From: Vicia villosa
Lineage: Eukaryota; Streptophyta; Magnoliopsida; Fabales; Fabaceae
Direction: 5' to 3'
Length of the DNA stretch: 64,000 bases
Assembly: GCF_029867415.1 (NCBI RefSeq)
Contig: NC_081186.1
Span: 22,447,915 to 22,511,914 of the forward strand
Shown: positions 11,693 to 21,767 of the stretch, one piece after another
Layout: the number at the start of each line of letters is the position of its first letter
Position numbering within the stretch: position 1 is the first letter of the stretch
Translations under genes and position numbers: made by a program
Notes under the pieces: model-generated
What the model was told of the DNA's origin: nothing
Database searches by the model: none
What the model saw: the letters and a program-made list of their open reading frames with translations, nothing else

Positions 11693-11775
11693 ACTGAGCG
11701 CGCGTTGGCTCAGTGGTGTTGTTTTGGACTGGTAACCTCAAGGGCGTGAGTTCAAGCCTTGCTAGGACCAAAACC
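11693..11775 (+). repeat. tRNA-like module 2 in Ogre A LTR
   Basis: TGGCTCAGTGG (11706-11716) is an A-box match and GAGTTCAAGCC (11748-11758) a B-box-like match ~42 bp apart, close to the spacing in tRNA genes. Downstream TTGCTAGGACCA resembles the 3' part of an acceptor arm. Possibly a decayed tRNA or SINE head captured by the LTR. Repeated in the 3' LTR. Confidence 0.55.
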
Positions 11776-12336
11776 TATTTTTTTATCACTTTTCTAACTT
11801 AATTCCTTCACAACTTTAACCAATTATTTAACTTATCAAATTAATTCATTTTGACTTCATTTTTTAAACACTTGTTGATTAATATATATATTTTATAAGT
11901 AATAAAAAAAATCATAAAAATATTATTTATTTCATGTATTTTAATTAGGTTTAAAATAATATGTTTTAAATGTTTTCTTAAATACTTTGAAATACATATA
12001 TTCATTTTGTTTTAACCTAATTACTTTGTGAATAATGTTATGATAAAACCCTATTTATTTAGGTCTTAATTAGGTATAGATTTCATCTTTGCCTTAATTA
12101 AGTTGACTTTTGTCAATTTGCAAAATTGTTTTCAATCTCCGATTAAACAGACGATTAAGGTTTTCAAACAACAAAACCTTATATCATTTCAATCTTTTTT
12201 TCAACTATTTTCATAAACAGTAAATCATTTTTAAGTGGGCCTCTAATAGAGTATAAGTCCCAAAAACCTTCTCTTCTTAGCTTGTTTTCAAAACTGTATT
12301 TTCAAAATCCTCTCTCTGTTTTCAAAACATTCTTCT

Positions 12337-12830
12337 GGTATTTGAAGGGCATTATTCCCGGTGAAACTCTTCAGATACCTATGTGACCTTTGTCCATCTT
12401 CACTTCTTCTGTTTTAAAAAACCATTAACTGTTTATCATATATATATTCAACTGTTATCAACAAAACAACAAAAATACTGTTGAGGCTCTGTACATACTT
12501 CTTCAATGGCCTCCACTCCATCCAGGTTAGGCTTTACAAGCTTTCAATTTACAGTCTTTGTTTAAATTACTGTCAAATATAAACTGTGCATATATTAGTT
12601 TAGAACTACGTTTGAGTATAAACCTTAGGACAGTTAAACTATATATATATTATAGGAATATGACCTAGGATTGAGAATGTCTTCCCGGTGAAGGCTCTTT
12701 CCTAATTAGAGATCTGTAGTTCAAACCCCCAAGATGAATTATTCCCGGTGAAACATCTTGGCAAAAACCTTAGAATCCAAATAATAGGACACATCCACCC
12801 AAAGAGGAATTATTCCCGGTGAAACCTCTT
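12337..12830 (+). repeat. Hairpin array with conserved CCCGGTGAA loop (Ogre A LTR)
   Basis: Four hairpins share the loop core TTCCCGGTGAA but have different stems: 12337-12341+12343-12347 with 12369-12373+12375-12379 (GGTAT-TGAAG / CTTCA-ATACC); 12666-12675 with 12695-12704 (TAGGA..GAG / CTC..TCCTA); 12729-12736 with 12754-12761 (CCAAGATG / CATCTTGG); 12802-12807 with 12825-12830 (AAGAGG / CCTCTT). A fifth lies in the leader at 15283-15327 (AAGAT..GAGG / CCTC..ATCTT). The 3' LTR repeats the four. Confidence 0.75.
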
Positions 12831-12908
12831 ACCCATTTGCTTAGAGCCAAAATAAGTTCAAAACTACATAGCTTTCTCTTGTGCTATAACAAGGACCCTC
12901 GATTAGCC

Positions 12909-14474
12909 TCCTCTTGGGCTTTGTACAAGGACCCACAGGCTTCTTAAAAGCATTTCCAGCTTCCTCTTGAGCTTGTATACAAGGACCCATCAGGTTTCTT
13001 ATAAACATAGGAACAGGTCTTTAGTCACCTTTTAGCCTACCCTGGTGAGTTTCTTCCAATTTAAACCAGACTTTAAACAAACTAAGTTTGTCTCAATTTT
13101 GCATTGAGTACATTTTTGGAATGAGAGACATGGACAGTCTCTGTCACCCTTATCTTCATCAATCTTCTTTAGCAGAGTCTGGGATCCATGTTTGGTCACC
13201 CTCAGCATTGAGTCAGCCTTCATCTTGGGCTTTAAACAAGAAGTCTCACTAGATAATCTTTCTGCCAATCCTTTCATCCCTTAATAATTAATGGAGTGCT
13301 ACCCACATCTGTCAAAAATGTCAAAACCCCTGGAAAGGGTTAGCCTCCAAAGTCAATTAATAAAAAGAATGTCAAAAAAAATAATAAATTCATTCTCTTA
13401 GGAGATAATTTCCCCAAAAGAGTCAAAACCCCTGGAAAGGGTCAGCCTCCAAAAAAACATGATAAAGTCAGTCTTTTAACAGACAAATTCACCAGCTGAG
13501 TCAAATCCCTGGAAAGGGTTAGCTTCCAAAGAAAAACAGTCTTTTTTTTAATCTCCAGTAGAGTTTAAACCAACAAAAACAGTTAGCCTCAACCTTGGGC
13601 TTCATACAAGGCACCCAAACAATAAAACTCCCCTGTCAAGAGTCAGCCTCAACCTTGGGCATTGTACAAGGCAGATAATAGAGTCTCCCCAGTGAGTTCT
13701 TCATCATTCAGTAGCCACAACCTTGGGCTTTGTACAAGGCAGATAAACCATATCTTTCATGTGTCAAAGATTCCTAACACTTAGGATCTTTCCCCATATA
13801 GTCATCCATACTTAATTCATTTAAGAGTCCGCCACAACCTTGGGCTTTGTACAAGGCAGAAAATAATGTTTTCCCTAGCAACAGTTAGCCACAACCTTGG
13901 GCTTTGTACAAGGCACACAAATAGAGTCTCCCTAAGTAGAGTCAGCCTCAATTCTGGGCTTTGTACAGAACACAAAATACCCTGTAATTAACCCCCAGTG
14001 GAGCCATCTCCCAGAGTCAATAATATTTTAATCAATCAAAAGCCTCAAGCTTGGGCCTCATACAAGCCAGCTAAAGTCAAATCTTTTATACAGTAGATAG
14101 ACATAGCTTATCTCCATAGAGAGATATTTTTACTACTCTACCACATTCAAACAAACAAACATTTCATTTCAATTTTAATCAAGTCTCCCATTTAGGATTT
14201 TGAAAGGCATGAGCTGGCAGTAAAACCCAGACATGTGGTAACTTTCCCTAATTTGGATGAGCATCTTTCTTTCATTTAAGAGGCATTTGACTGGTATACT
14301 TGCACATACACAAGTAAGGTCCCCCTCTTGAATGAAATGAATTCAGTTATTCTGTCACTCCTTTAAATGTTTGTGGTAGAATAGTACAAATACCTCTCTG
14401 TAGAGATAATTTCATGTCTCTTTACTGTAAACAGAGATTTAATTCCAAGCTTCAACCTTGAGCTTCAAGCAAGG
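12909..14474 (+). repeat. Hairpin array with GGGCTTTGTA-like loop and changing stems (Ogre A LTR)
   Basis: About eleven copies of stem-GGGCTTTGTA-stem. Stems: CCTTG/CAAGG at 13593/13607, 13653/13667, 13721/13735, 13838/13852, 13895/13909; TCTTG/CAAGA at 13223/13237; TTCTG/CAGAA at 13952/13966; GCTTG/CAAGC at 14049/14063; CTTG/CAAG at 12913/12926 and 12966/12980; CCTTG/CAAGG with a variant loop at 14456/14470. Between them are three copies of a CCC-TGGAAA-GGG motif (near 13325, 13430, 13506). Stem changes are matched on both sides. Confidence 0.7.
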
Positions 14475-15023
14475 CACCAAAAATAATTAATTTCCCTAGT
14501 TAGTTCCCCGAACTACATTAAGCTCTGACTTCCACTAGGGATATGTAGGCATGAGGTTCACAAGGAATCTCAGCGAGCTAATAAAATACCAAAAATAGTC
14601 AGTTTGTCTGTCTGTCTGTCTTTTAAAATCAATTCAATTCTCTCTCCTAATACAAAGGAGAAACTTTCCCAATCATAGCAATAAACACAAACACAATGAC
14701 ACAGAGAAGGTTCCTGTAGAGTACTACAGATATGTAGGGTGTTTAAACACTTCCCTATGTATAACCGACCTCCCGGACTCCAGAATTTCTAGTCTAGGTG
14801 TAAATCCCCACACTTAGCAAACTCCTAGGGTTTAGTTGAGATCTTTTTTTCCCTTTCCTACTCGTAGGACAAATAAGAAAGTTCGTGTGATATCGTAGGA
14901 AGAACTGAAATAAAATTCATCCCACCACGGGCGCATTCTCCTTCCAAATTTCGCGTGAAGGGTTTAGCGTGCCGTCCTCCCAAGTGAAACGGGGAGGTAA
15001 AGAAAACGACCACCACAGAAAAA

Positions 15024-15040
15024 TGGCGACTCTGCTGGGG
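15024..15040 (+). other. Primer-binding site of Ogre A
   Basis: TGGCGACTCTGCTGGGG, 6 bp after the LTR end at 15017. Identical to the PBS of element B. Ogre PBS is reported to match tRNA-Arg; not verified here. Confidence 0.9.
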
Positions 15041-15835
15041 ATATAAGTGTTCAAAACCTTGGTTTTTCATCCAAACCAATGGTTGACCTGTTGCTGGTCC
15101 AGCCCCAATGAGGAATTAGGGATGCCAAATTCCCCCTCAAACAAGAGAGGTCCTGCCTAACCTCTGTGTCATATCATGTGTTTGTTGCATATATATTTGT
15201 TTATTTTGTTTATTCTGTATCGGGAAAGGGCTTGATTCCCCCTTGTGGTGAGAAATCCTATACCCGGATTTGAGTGCAACATAAGATAGGATGGAGGATG
15301 TCTTCCCGGTGAAGGCCCTCTAATCTTGGTTTCCAAGTCTACTCTTGGGATTTGCCTGGCTGGTTGTGATTAACTGCGCCACTGCATTCCGAGACTGATT
15401 TGTACCAGGAGGACCTAGAAACACATTAACCCCACTTAAAGCCTTTTTAGGACGTAGAGCGGTGATTACGGAAGTAATTGTCACGCAGATACTACACTCA
15501 GAGAAAACTCTCTTATAGATACCAATCAACGTATCTTTAAGGTTGAGCAAAAACTCTGAGACCCCTAGAACCCGTTCTACAGGTACAAAAATCATTAACC
15601 TTAGTTTACCATTGGGGCGGGAGATTGCGTTTTGACTTCATGACCACTATACCCTTCAACGCCATGTTTGTTTAAAACTCTTGTGTGTGCATTCATGCAT
15701 TCATGCATCATTCATTAATAAACAATTAAAAACAAAAAGAGTCTTTTTCGAGTCGTTTTTCAAGGAAACTAAATAACGAACGTTTTGAACTTCATAGAAA
15801 GAGAGAAACGGAGAAAGGACTTAAGGATCTATACC
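15041..15835 (+). other. Leader of Ogre A between PBS and ORF1
   Basis: No supported ORF. It contains the fifth CCCGGTGAA-loop hairpin (15283-15327). Short ORFs on the minus strand (91 aa at 15595) have no recognisable domain. Confidence 0.7.
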
Positions 15836-17272
15836 ATGGATTACGGAAGAAAGAGAGCTAGGAAATACACCTTCAAGATTCCCCAGGTCGAGGAACTGGG
15901 AAAGCTCGGAAAACTGGTGGTCAACCCCCAGGCTTTCAAGGAGAAGTATGGAAAACTTCTGCCTTTGCTCAATACCAACATTGTGGATGGGATCCTTCCC
16001 ACCTTGGTACAGTTTTACGATCCAACGTATCACTGCTTCACCTTTCCAGATTATCAGCTCATGCCTACGTTAGAGGAGTACTCTCGTCTGATTGGAATAC
16101 CCGTGTACGCGCAAGATCCGTACTCCGGTTTGGAAAAGAATCCTGACGACATTATCATTGCTGCAACTACTCCTTTGAACGTAGTCGACATCAGAACTCA
16201 TATGGTGAGTAGAGGAGGAATTCAAGGATTGCCCTCCAAATTCCTGTTTGATCAAGCTCGGTACTTCGTCAGCATCCAAGATATGAGCGCTTTTGAGGAA
16301 ATCTTGGCTTTGCTTATCTACGGATTGTTTTTGTTCCCTAACATTAACGATTTCGTCGACATCAACGCAATTAAGATCTTCTTAATTGGAAATCCAGTTC
16401 CAACCTTGCTTGCGGATGCTTATCACTCTGTGCATTCAAGAAACCTGCAGCGAGGAGGATTAATCACATGCTGCGTACCGCTGTTATACGAATGGTTCGT
16501 TTCACACCTGCCAAAGTCTAGCACTTTCTGGAACATGAGGGATGGCCTTTACTGGTCACAGAAAATCATGTCTCTCACTCATACAGACATTGATTGGTGT
16601 AGTCCTGACAACGACGAAACCAAGATCATCTTCAGTTGCGGAAGTTTCCCCAACATACCCCTTATTGGAACTAAGGGAGGAATTAGTTACAATCCAGCTT
16701 TAGCCCGTCGTCAATACGGCTATCCCATGAAAAATATTCCAAGTAACATTCAATTGGAGGGTCTGTTCTTCAAGAACATCGACGATCATGGCAACATGCT
16801 GAAGAAGGAAATTGTCCAAGCCTGGCGTCTTGTTCACAGCAAAGGGAGAAGATTGTTAGGAAAACATCTTTGCATCTCCCTGGATCCTTACCTTCAATGG
16901 GTACGCGTCAGAGCATTCAAGCTCAGGATGCCATATCAACATCAAGAACCTATTCCCCTAAGGGAACCAATTTACCTTTTCTCCACCGATGTTGAAAAAC
17001 TGCAAGCGGCATTAAACAAGGTATGCCAAGAAAGGAATGCTTGGAGGAATAAGTATCGAATTGTCAACACGGAAAATGTTGAAATTCAAAACATCCTAAG
17101 AAGGAAGGATGAGTTACTTGAAGTACTCGATCGACAAGTGACACAATCGTCACTTTCTCATCATATCCCTCCTGCTTCCTGGATCATCGATCAGCTCACG
17201 TCAGAGAACGCTCAGCTCAAGAAACAGAAGAAGATGTTAGAACGTGAAGTCGGCTCATCATCAAAGTTTTAG
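15836..17272 (+). CDS. Ogre ORF1 protein (plant-mobile-domain-like, function unknown)
   Basis: 478 codons from ATG at 15836; an upstream in-frame ATG at 15785 would add 17 residues, but 15836 has the better context (ACCATGG). ORF1 upstream of gag is a hallmark of Ogre/Tat elements; its role is not established. The N-terminal ~380 residues (KYTFKIPQVEELGKLGKLV, then FTFPDYQLMPTLEEYSRLIG, WCSPDNDETKIIFSCG) look like the transposon-linked plant protein family related to the plant mobile domain. The last ~110 residues are predicted coiled coil (VEKLQAALNKVCQERNAW, SENAQLKKQKKMLEREV), suggesting oligomerisation. The ORF is uninterrupted. Family assignment is from recall of motifs and needs a profile search. 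Confidence 0.85.
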   Translation: MDYGRKRARKYTFKIPQVEELGKLGKLVVNPQAFKEKYGKLLPLLNTNIVDGILPTLVQFYDPTYHCFTFPDYQLMPTLEEYSRLIGIPVYAQDPYSGLEKNPDDIIIAATTPLNVVDIRTHMVSRGGIQGLPSKFLFDQARYFVSIQDMSAFEEILALLIYGLFLFPNINDFVDINAIKIFLIGNPVPTLLADAYHSVHSRNLQRGGLITCCVPLLYEWFVSHLPKSSTFWNMRDGLYWSQKIMSLTHTDIDWCSPDNDETKIIFSCGSFPNIPLIGTKGGISYNPALARRQYGYPMKNIPSNIQLEGLFFKNIDDHGNMLKKEIVQAWRLVHSKGRRLLGKHLCISLDPYLQWVRVRAFKLRMPYQHQEPIPLREPIYLFSTDVEKLQAALNKVCQERNAWRNKYRIVNTENVEIQNILRRKDELLEVLDRQVTQSSLSHHIPPASWIIDQLTSENAQLKKQKKMLEREVGSSSKF

Positions 17273-17561
17273 AGTCCTTTCTCTCAGTTTCTCTGTATTT
17301 CCATTTTCAAAGTGTGTAAAAACGGCGTTTTCGCTTAATTAATAAAAGTTTGATGTTTCATAACGTAATTATGGTGTTTCCTTGAAAAATATTAACTTAA
17401 TTGCATATCATACATCGCTTTAGTCGTACGCACTGACACGAGAATTGTCGCGGATCTAATAGTCACTTTCCTTTCTCCAGAAAGAGAGGAGGAGAAGGAG
17501 GTGAACCAAGACTTTCAAGCTGTCTCATCCATACAACACTCGTTCAAGTCGCAAGAAAAGA

Positions 17562-20500
17562 ATGGAAGACTTTGAGCAAGAGAATGAAGAACTCAGAGAA
17601 GAGATTAATACTCTCAAAGGTACTGTTGAAAGACTCAATAGTATGGTAGAAGCCCTGGTAGTTGCGCAGAATCGACCAACGCCAGAAGAACCACAAAGGA
17701 CTGTGGTTTCCGAGATTGTTTCTACTCCTATTCCTCAGTATACCATGCCGCCTGATCGACCTTGGGGCATGCCGTATAACTTTACTCCAGAAGGGTACAT
17801 ACCTCCAGCTTCTGAAGCTCCAAAAGTCACCATGGATATGCGTCCACCGGAGGGTTACAAACCTCTGGAAATTGAAGTTCCAAGAGCAACGGCAATGGGT
17901 TTCGCACAACAGAATGCTGAGATTCCAAGATCTGCTGTCATGGCTTCTCCACAGCCCATTATGCATACTTTTCCCCCGCAAGGCGGACAAGTATATCATC
18001 ACGCTCCAAGTGAGGATGCTGGCGTGTATGAAAGATTGGACGAGTTCCAGGAACAGTTTCTGCAAATGCAGAAGGAACTCAAGACTCTCCGAGGACAAGA
18101 TCTATTTGGAAAGAATGCTGCAGACCTCTGTCTGGTTCCAAATGTTAAGATTCCTCACAAATTCAAAGTACCAGAATTCGAGAAGTATAAAGGGAATTCA
18201 TGCCCACAAAGTCATCTTGTGATGTACGCTCGAAGAATGTCAACTCAGACTGATAATCAACAATTGCTCATTCATTATTTTCAAGACAGCCTGACTGGTG
18301 CTGCACTCAAATGGTACATGAACTTGGACAGTTCAGAGATTCGTACTTTTCGAGACCTCGGAGAGGCCTTCGTCAAACAGTATAAGTACAATCTGGATAT
18401 GGCTCCCGACAGAGATCAACTCCGGGCCATGACTCAAAAGGATAGAGAAAGCTTCAAGGAATACGCTCAGAGATGGCGTGAAGTTGCTGCTCAAATTTGT
18501 CCACCACTTGAAGAGAAAGAAATGACAAAAATCTATCTCAAAACTTTGAGTCCATTTTACTACGGACGAATGGTTGCAAGTGCACCAAGTGACTTTACTG
18601 AGATGGTAAACATGGGTGTGCGTTTAGAAGAAGCAGTTCGAGAAGGACGCTTGAACAAAGAACCAGAATCTTCTATTGGTCCAAGGAAGTATGGAAGTTC
18701 TTTCCAGAAGAAAAAGGATCAAGATGTCAGCAATGTCTTGCACAAAATCAAGAAGAAATTCCAACCTCAAGTTGCAACAATAACTCCGGTTGTTAACTCA
18801 GCGCCAGCTTATCAACCTCAGGTTTCGCAACAACAAACTCAACAAAGGTCGCAGCAACCTCAGCAGCAGGTTCGACCTCCAAATTACAACAATCGGGCTC
18901 CAAGGTATCCTGCCTTTGACCCCGTACCAATGCCGTATGCAGAATTGTTTCCAACATTACTGGCAAAAGGACTCATTCAGACAAGAAGTCCTCCAAATCC
19001 TACAAACAGTTCCTCACCATGGTATAAGGCTGACCAATCTTGTCCCTATCATCAGGGGGCACCAGGTCACAATATTGAGAACTGTTTCCCTTTCAAGATT
19101 GACGTCCAACGATTAGTGAAAAGCGGAATGCTATCCTTCAAAGATACTAATCCAAACGTCCAAGCAAATCCTTTGCCGCAGCACAAAGAAGCTTCAGTAA
19201 ATCTGATAGACCAACACCCCAACGTCATTCAAATCTACGACATTCGTCAGATAGGGGAAAATCTTGTCAAGATGCACGCTAAACAAGCTGGGTACGGTCA
19301 TGTACCACCTCACAACTACTTCACATGCGAAATTTGTCCAAAGAATAATCAAGGATGTGCCGTAGTTCAAGCTGCATTACAAGAACAAATGGACTTGGGA
19401 TGGATTCAACATATCCGAGTCAGAACTGAACATGACATCAACATGGTTCAAGGATGTCCAGGAGAATACAAAATCTACAAAGTTGAAGACCTTGAAGGAT
19501 CGGTAGTCAGGTTCCACAAAACTTTAAATGGACTTGCCTACTTTGGAACAGATTTCCACGCTTACAGTAGATGCAGAATCTGCCGAAGAAATTCACAAGG
19601 ATGTTTGCGTGTTCGCAACGACATTCAAAAGCTGATGGATGACAATACCATTACTGTTCTTGCCAACAGAGAAGATGATGAAGTCTTTACCGTATCTCCT
19701 CAAATTAATCAAGTTGAACCTATGCAAGTTAAGTATGACAGCAGGAAGACAGCAGTTGCACCACTAGTCATCTACTTACCAGGTCCTGTACCGTATGAGT
19801 CCAGCAAGGCTATACCATACAAGTACAACGCTACATTCATTGAAAATGGTAAGGAAATACCATTACCGTCTGTTGTCAACATTGCTGATGTTAGTCGAGT
19901 CACCAGAAGTGGACGAGTCTTCAACAGAACAACAGAAAATGTGGAGAAACCTTCGGAGGAAGTACCACATAGGCAAGACAATCTTCCGACCAATGCTGTT
20001 CAAGCGAAAGAAAATGATGAGATCTTGAAGTTAATCCAGAGGAGTGAATACAACATTGTAGATCAATTACTACATACTCCGTCTAGGATTTCTGTTCTTT
20101 CCCTGCTATTGAGTTCTGAAGCTCATAGGGAAGCTCTACAGAAAGTTTTGGAACAAGCTTTCGTAGAACCAAGTGTTACTATAAGCCAATTCAACAACAT
20201 CGTTGCCAACATCTCCGCCGGAACTAGCCTAAGTTTCTGTGACGAAGATCTTCCTGAAGAAGGAGTGGACCACAATCTTCCACTTCACATCTCAGTTGGC
20301 TGCATGGGTGATGTACTCACAGGAGTCCTAATAGACAATGGATCCTCTCTCAACGTCATGCCTAAATCAACATTATCAAGATTATCTTTCGAAGATTACC
20401 CTCTAAGAAAAAGTCATGTCATCGTCAAAGCATTTGATGGATCAAGAAAGTCAGTTTTCGGAGAAGTAGATCTTCCCATAACTATTGGACCTCAGACGTT

Positions 20501-21767
20501 CAAAATCACTTTCCAAGTTATGGACATTCCAGCACAATACAGTTGTTTGCTAGGTCGCCCATGGATTCATGAGGCTGGGGCAATTACTTCAACACTTCAT
20601 CAGAAACTGAAGTTCATAAGGAATGACAAATTGGTAACCGTATGTGGAGAACGAGCTCTGATCGTCAGCAACCTGTCATCATTCTCCGACATAGAACCAA
20701 AAGAAGTTGTTGGAACTAAATTCCAAGCACTTTCCTTAGACAAAGGAAAGGAGAAAGCAGCGTCTATCTCTTCATACAAAGATGCAATCCAAGTTGTAAA
20801 GGATGGCACTACCAGTGGTTGGGGGCACATTAATATTCCTACCAACAACAAGAACAGAACAGGAATTGGATTCTTTCCGACATCATCAAAAGCTATCCCA
20901 GGGATTGAGGTAGTTCTCCCAATTCAAGAAACTTTCTGCAGTGGAGGTTTTCTTCAACCTGTTCAACAAACAGTCAATATCATCGATACGGAAAGCACCG
21001 ATGAAGAGGAATGGTTATCCTATCTTAACAAAGCAGGATACATCTCCCTATCAGAATCTGAACCACTTTGCTGTTATCCAAATGAAGGATCTGAAAGTAA
21101 GACTCAACCAAGCAGTGATGAAGTTACTGACAGCTTCACCACCAGAAGTCATGGTTCATCAGAAGAAGTTCCTCCTATCCCCGAAGAGACTTGGGATACA
21201 TTAGGAGAACCAAGCGGAAAATTCGACTACATGGTGAAATACTCCGCTCCTGAAAGTTCAAGAATCTCTCTTGAAGATATTGTTCCAACTGGATGGAACA
21301 GTGATTTTGAGTACCTCTCTCAGCCAAAAGAGATGTATAACCCTTGCTATTCATCATCATCGACTGGTGAAATCATCATTGAGGATTATATCCCCAAGTC
21401 ACCTTCCGAGGCTAAGGATCTAGAGTTCACATATCTAGTCAATGCCATCTTGGGAGAAGAGCAAGACCAAAATACAGAAGAGGATGATCTCGAAAGTGTC
21501 TCCGACAACGAGTCTCTCCATTCAGAAGATTGGAAGTTTCCTCAAAAGAAAGTCCGACATACTCCACTTGGAAATGGGTATGCTCACACCGCTCAGTCTG
21601 CTGAAGTAGAAGAAGATCGTCTGAGTGTTGCAAAGACAGTGGTTGGTAAATCAAGACCTACCACAGGCCAGCTTAAGCCTAAGGTTCCAGATTACTTAGT
21701 GCACAATGGGGTTCGCCACTACTGGACAGCTGTTGAAGTTTCAACTGTTGTTCGCACTCCTAAGTAG
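17562..21767 (+). CDS. gag-pro: Ogre Gag-protease polyprotein
   Basis: 1401 residues. Residues ~1-30 coiled coil (EDFEQENEELREEIN); ~185-370 retrotransposon Gag capsid domain (KFKVPEFEKYKG, LTGAALKWYMNL, FKEYAQRWREVAAQ); Gln/Pro-rich ~405-450; then three cysteine modules starting at C494 (CPYHQGAPGHNIENC), C589 (CEICPKNNQGC) and C671 (CRICRRNSQGC). Aspartic protease ~895-1010 with active-site LIDNGSSLN (D925) and the downstream LLGRPWIHEAG. The C-terminal ~300 residues are acidic with no known domain. The TAG at 21765 is probably removed by splicing in part of the RNA. Role: particle assembly and polyprotein cleavage. No lesion seen. Confidence 0.93.
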   Translation: MEDFEQENEELREEINTLKGTVERLNSMVEALVVAQNRPTPEEPQRTVVSEIVSTPIPQYTMPPDRPWGMPYNFTPEGYIPPASEAPKVTMDMRPPEGYKPLEIEVPRATAMGFAQQNAEIPRSAVMASPQPIMHTFPPQGGQVYHHAPSEDAGVYERLDEFQEQFLQMQKELKTLRGQDLFGKNAADLCLVPNVKIPHKFKVPEFEKYKGNSCPQSHLVMYARRMSTQTDNQQLLIHYFQDSLTGAALKWYMNLDSSEIRTFRDLGEAFVKQYKYNLDMAPDRDQLRAMTQKDRESFKEYAQRWREVAAQICPPLEEKEMTKIYLKTLSPFYYGRMVASAPSDFTEMVNMGVRLEEAVREGRLNKEPESSIGPRKYGSSFQKKKDQDVSNVLHKIKKKFQPQVATITPVVNSAPAYQPQVSQQQTQQRSQQPQQQVRPPNYNNRAPRYPAFDPVPMPYAELFPTLLAKGLIQTRSPPNPTNSSSPWYKADQSCPYHQGAPGHNIENCFPFKIDVQRLVKSGMLSFKDTNPNVQANPLPQHKEASVNLIDQHPNVIQIYDIRQIGENLVKMHAKQAGYGHVPPHNYFTCEICPKNNQGCAVVQAALQEQMDLGWIQHIRVRTEHDINMVQGCPGEYKIYKVEDLEGSVVRFHKTLNGLAYFGTDFHAYSRCRICRRNSQGCLRVRNDIQKLMDDNTITVLANREDDEVFTVSPQINQVEPMQVKYDSRKTAVAPLVIYLPGPVPYESSKAIPYKYNATFIENGKEIPLPSVVNIADVSRVTRSGRVFNRTTENVEKPSEEVPHRQDNLPTNAVQAKENDEILKLIQRSEYNIVDQLLHTPSRISVLSLLLSSEAHREALQKVLEQAFVEPSVTISQFNNIVANISAGTSLSFCDEDLPEEGVDHNLPLHISVGCMGDVLTGVLIDNGSSLNVMPKSTLSRLSFEDYPLRKSHVIVKAFDGSRKSVFGEVDLPITIGPQTFKITFQVMDIPAQYSCLLGRPWIHEAGAITSTLHQKLKFIRNDKLVTVCGERALIVSNLSSFSDIEPKEVVGTKFQALSLDKGKEKAASISSYKDAIQVVKDGTTSGWGHINIPTNNKNRTGIGFFPTSSKAIPGIEVVLPIQETFCSGGFLQPVQQTVNIIDTESTDEEEWLSYLNKAGYISLSESEPLCCYPNEGSESKTQPSSDEVTDSFTTRSHGSSEEVPPIPEETWDTLGEPSGKFDYMVKYSAPESSRISLEDIVPTGWNSDFEYLSQPKEMYNPCYSSSSTGEIIIEDYIPKSPSEAKDLEFTYLVNAILGEEQDQNTEEDDLESVSDNESLHSEDWKFPQKKVRHTPLGNGYAHTAQSAEVEEDRLSVAKTVVGKSRPTTGQLKPKVPDYLVHNGVRHYWTAVEVSTVVRTPK

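Larger units (their letters stand above)
9041..15017 (+). repeat. 5' LTR of Ogre A
   Basis: 5977 bp, TGTCATACCC...CCACCACA. The 3' LTR copy is at 28084-34049. Contents in order: U3 to a TATA box at 10586; from there transcribed R-U5 with two tRNA-like modules (11551-11775), an AT-rich stretch (~11800-12250), and hairpin arrays (12337-14474). Two LTR-internal ORFs (91 aa at 10798, 81 aa minus at 13277) have no coding support. Confidence 0.95.

Noticed and set aside
11551..11775. Functional tRNA genes
   Set aside because: B boxes are good but no complete cloverleaf with anticodon stem could be drawn; kept as tRNA-like modules.
13032..13277. 81-aa minus-strand ORF in Ogre A LTR (and 32072-32317)
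   Set aside because: Lies across the hairpin array on the strand opposite to transcription; explained by sequence composition.
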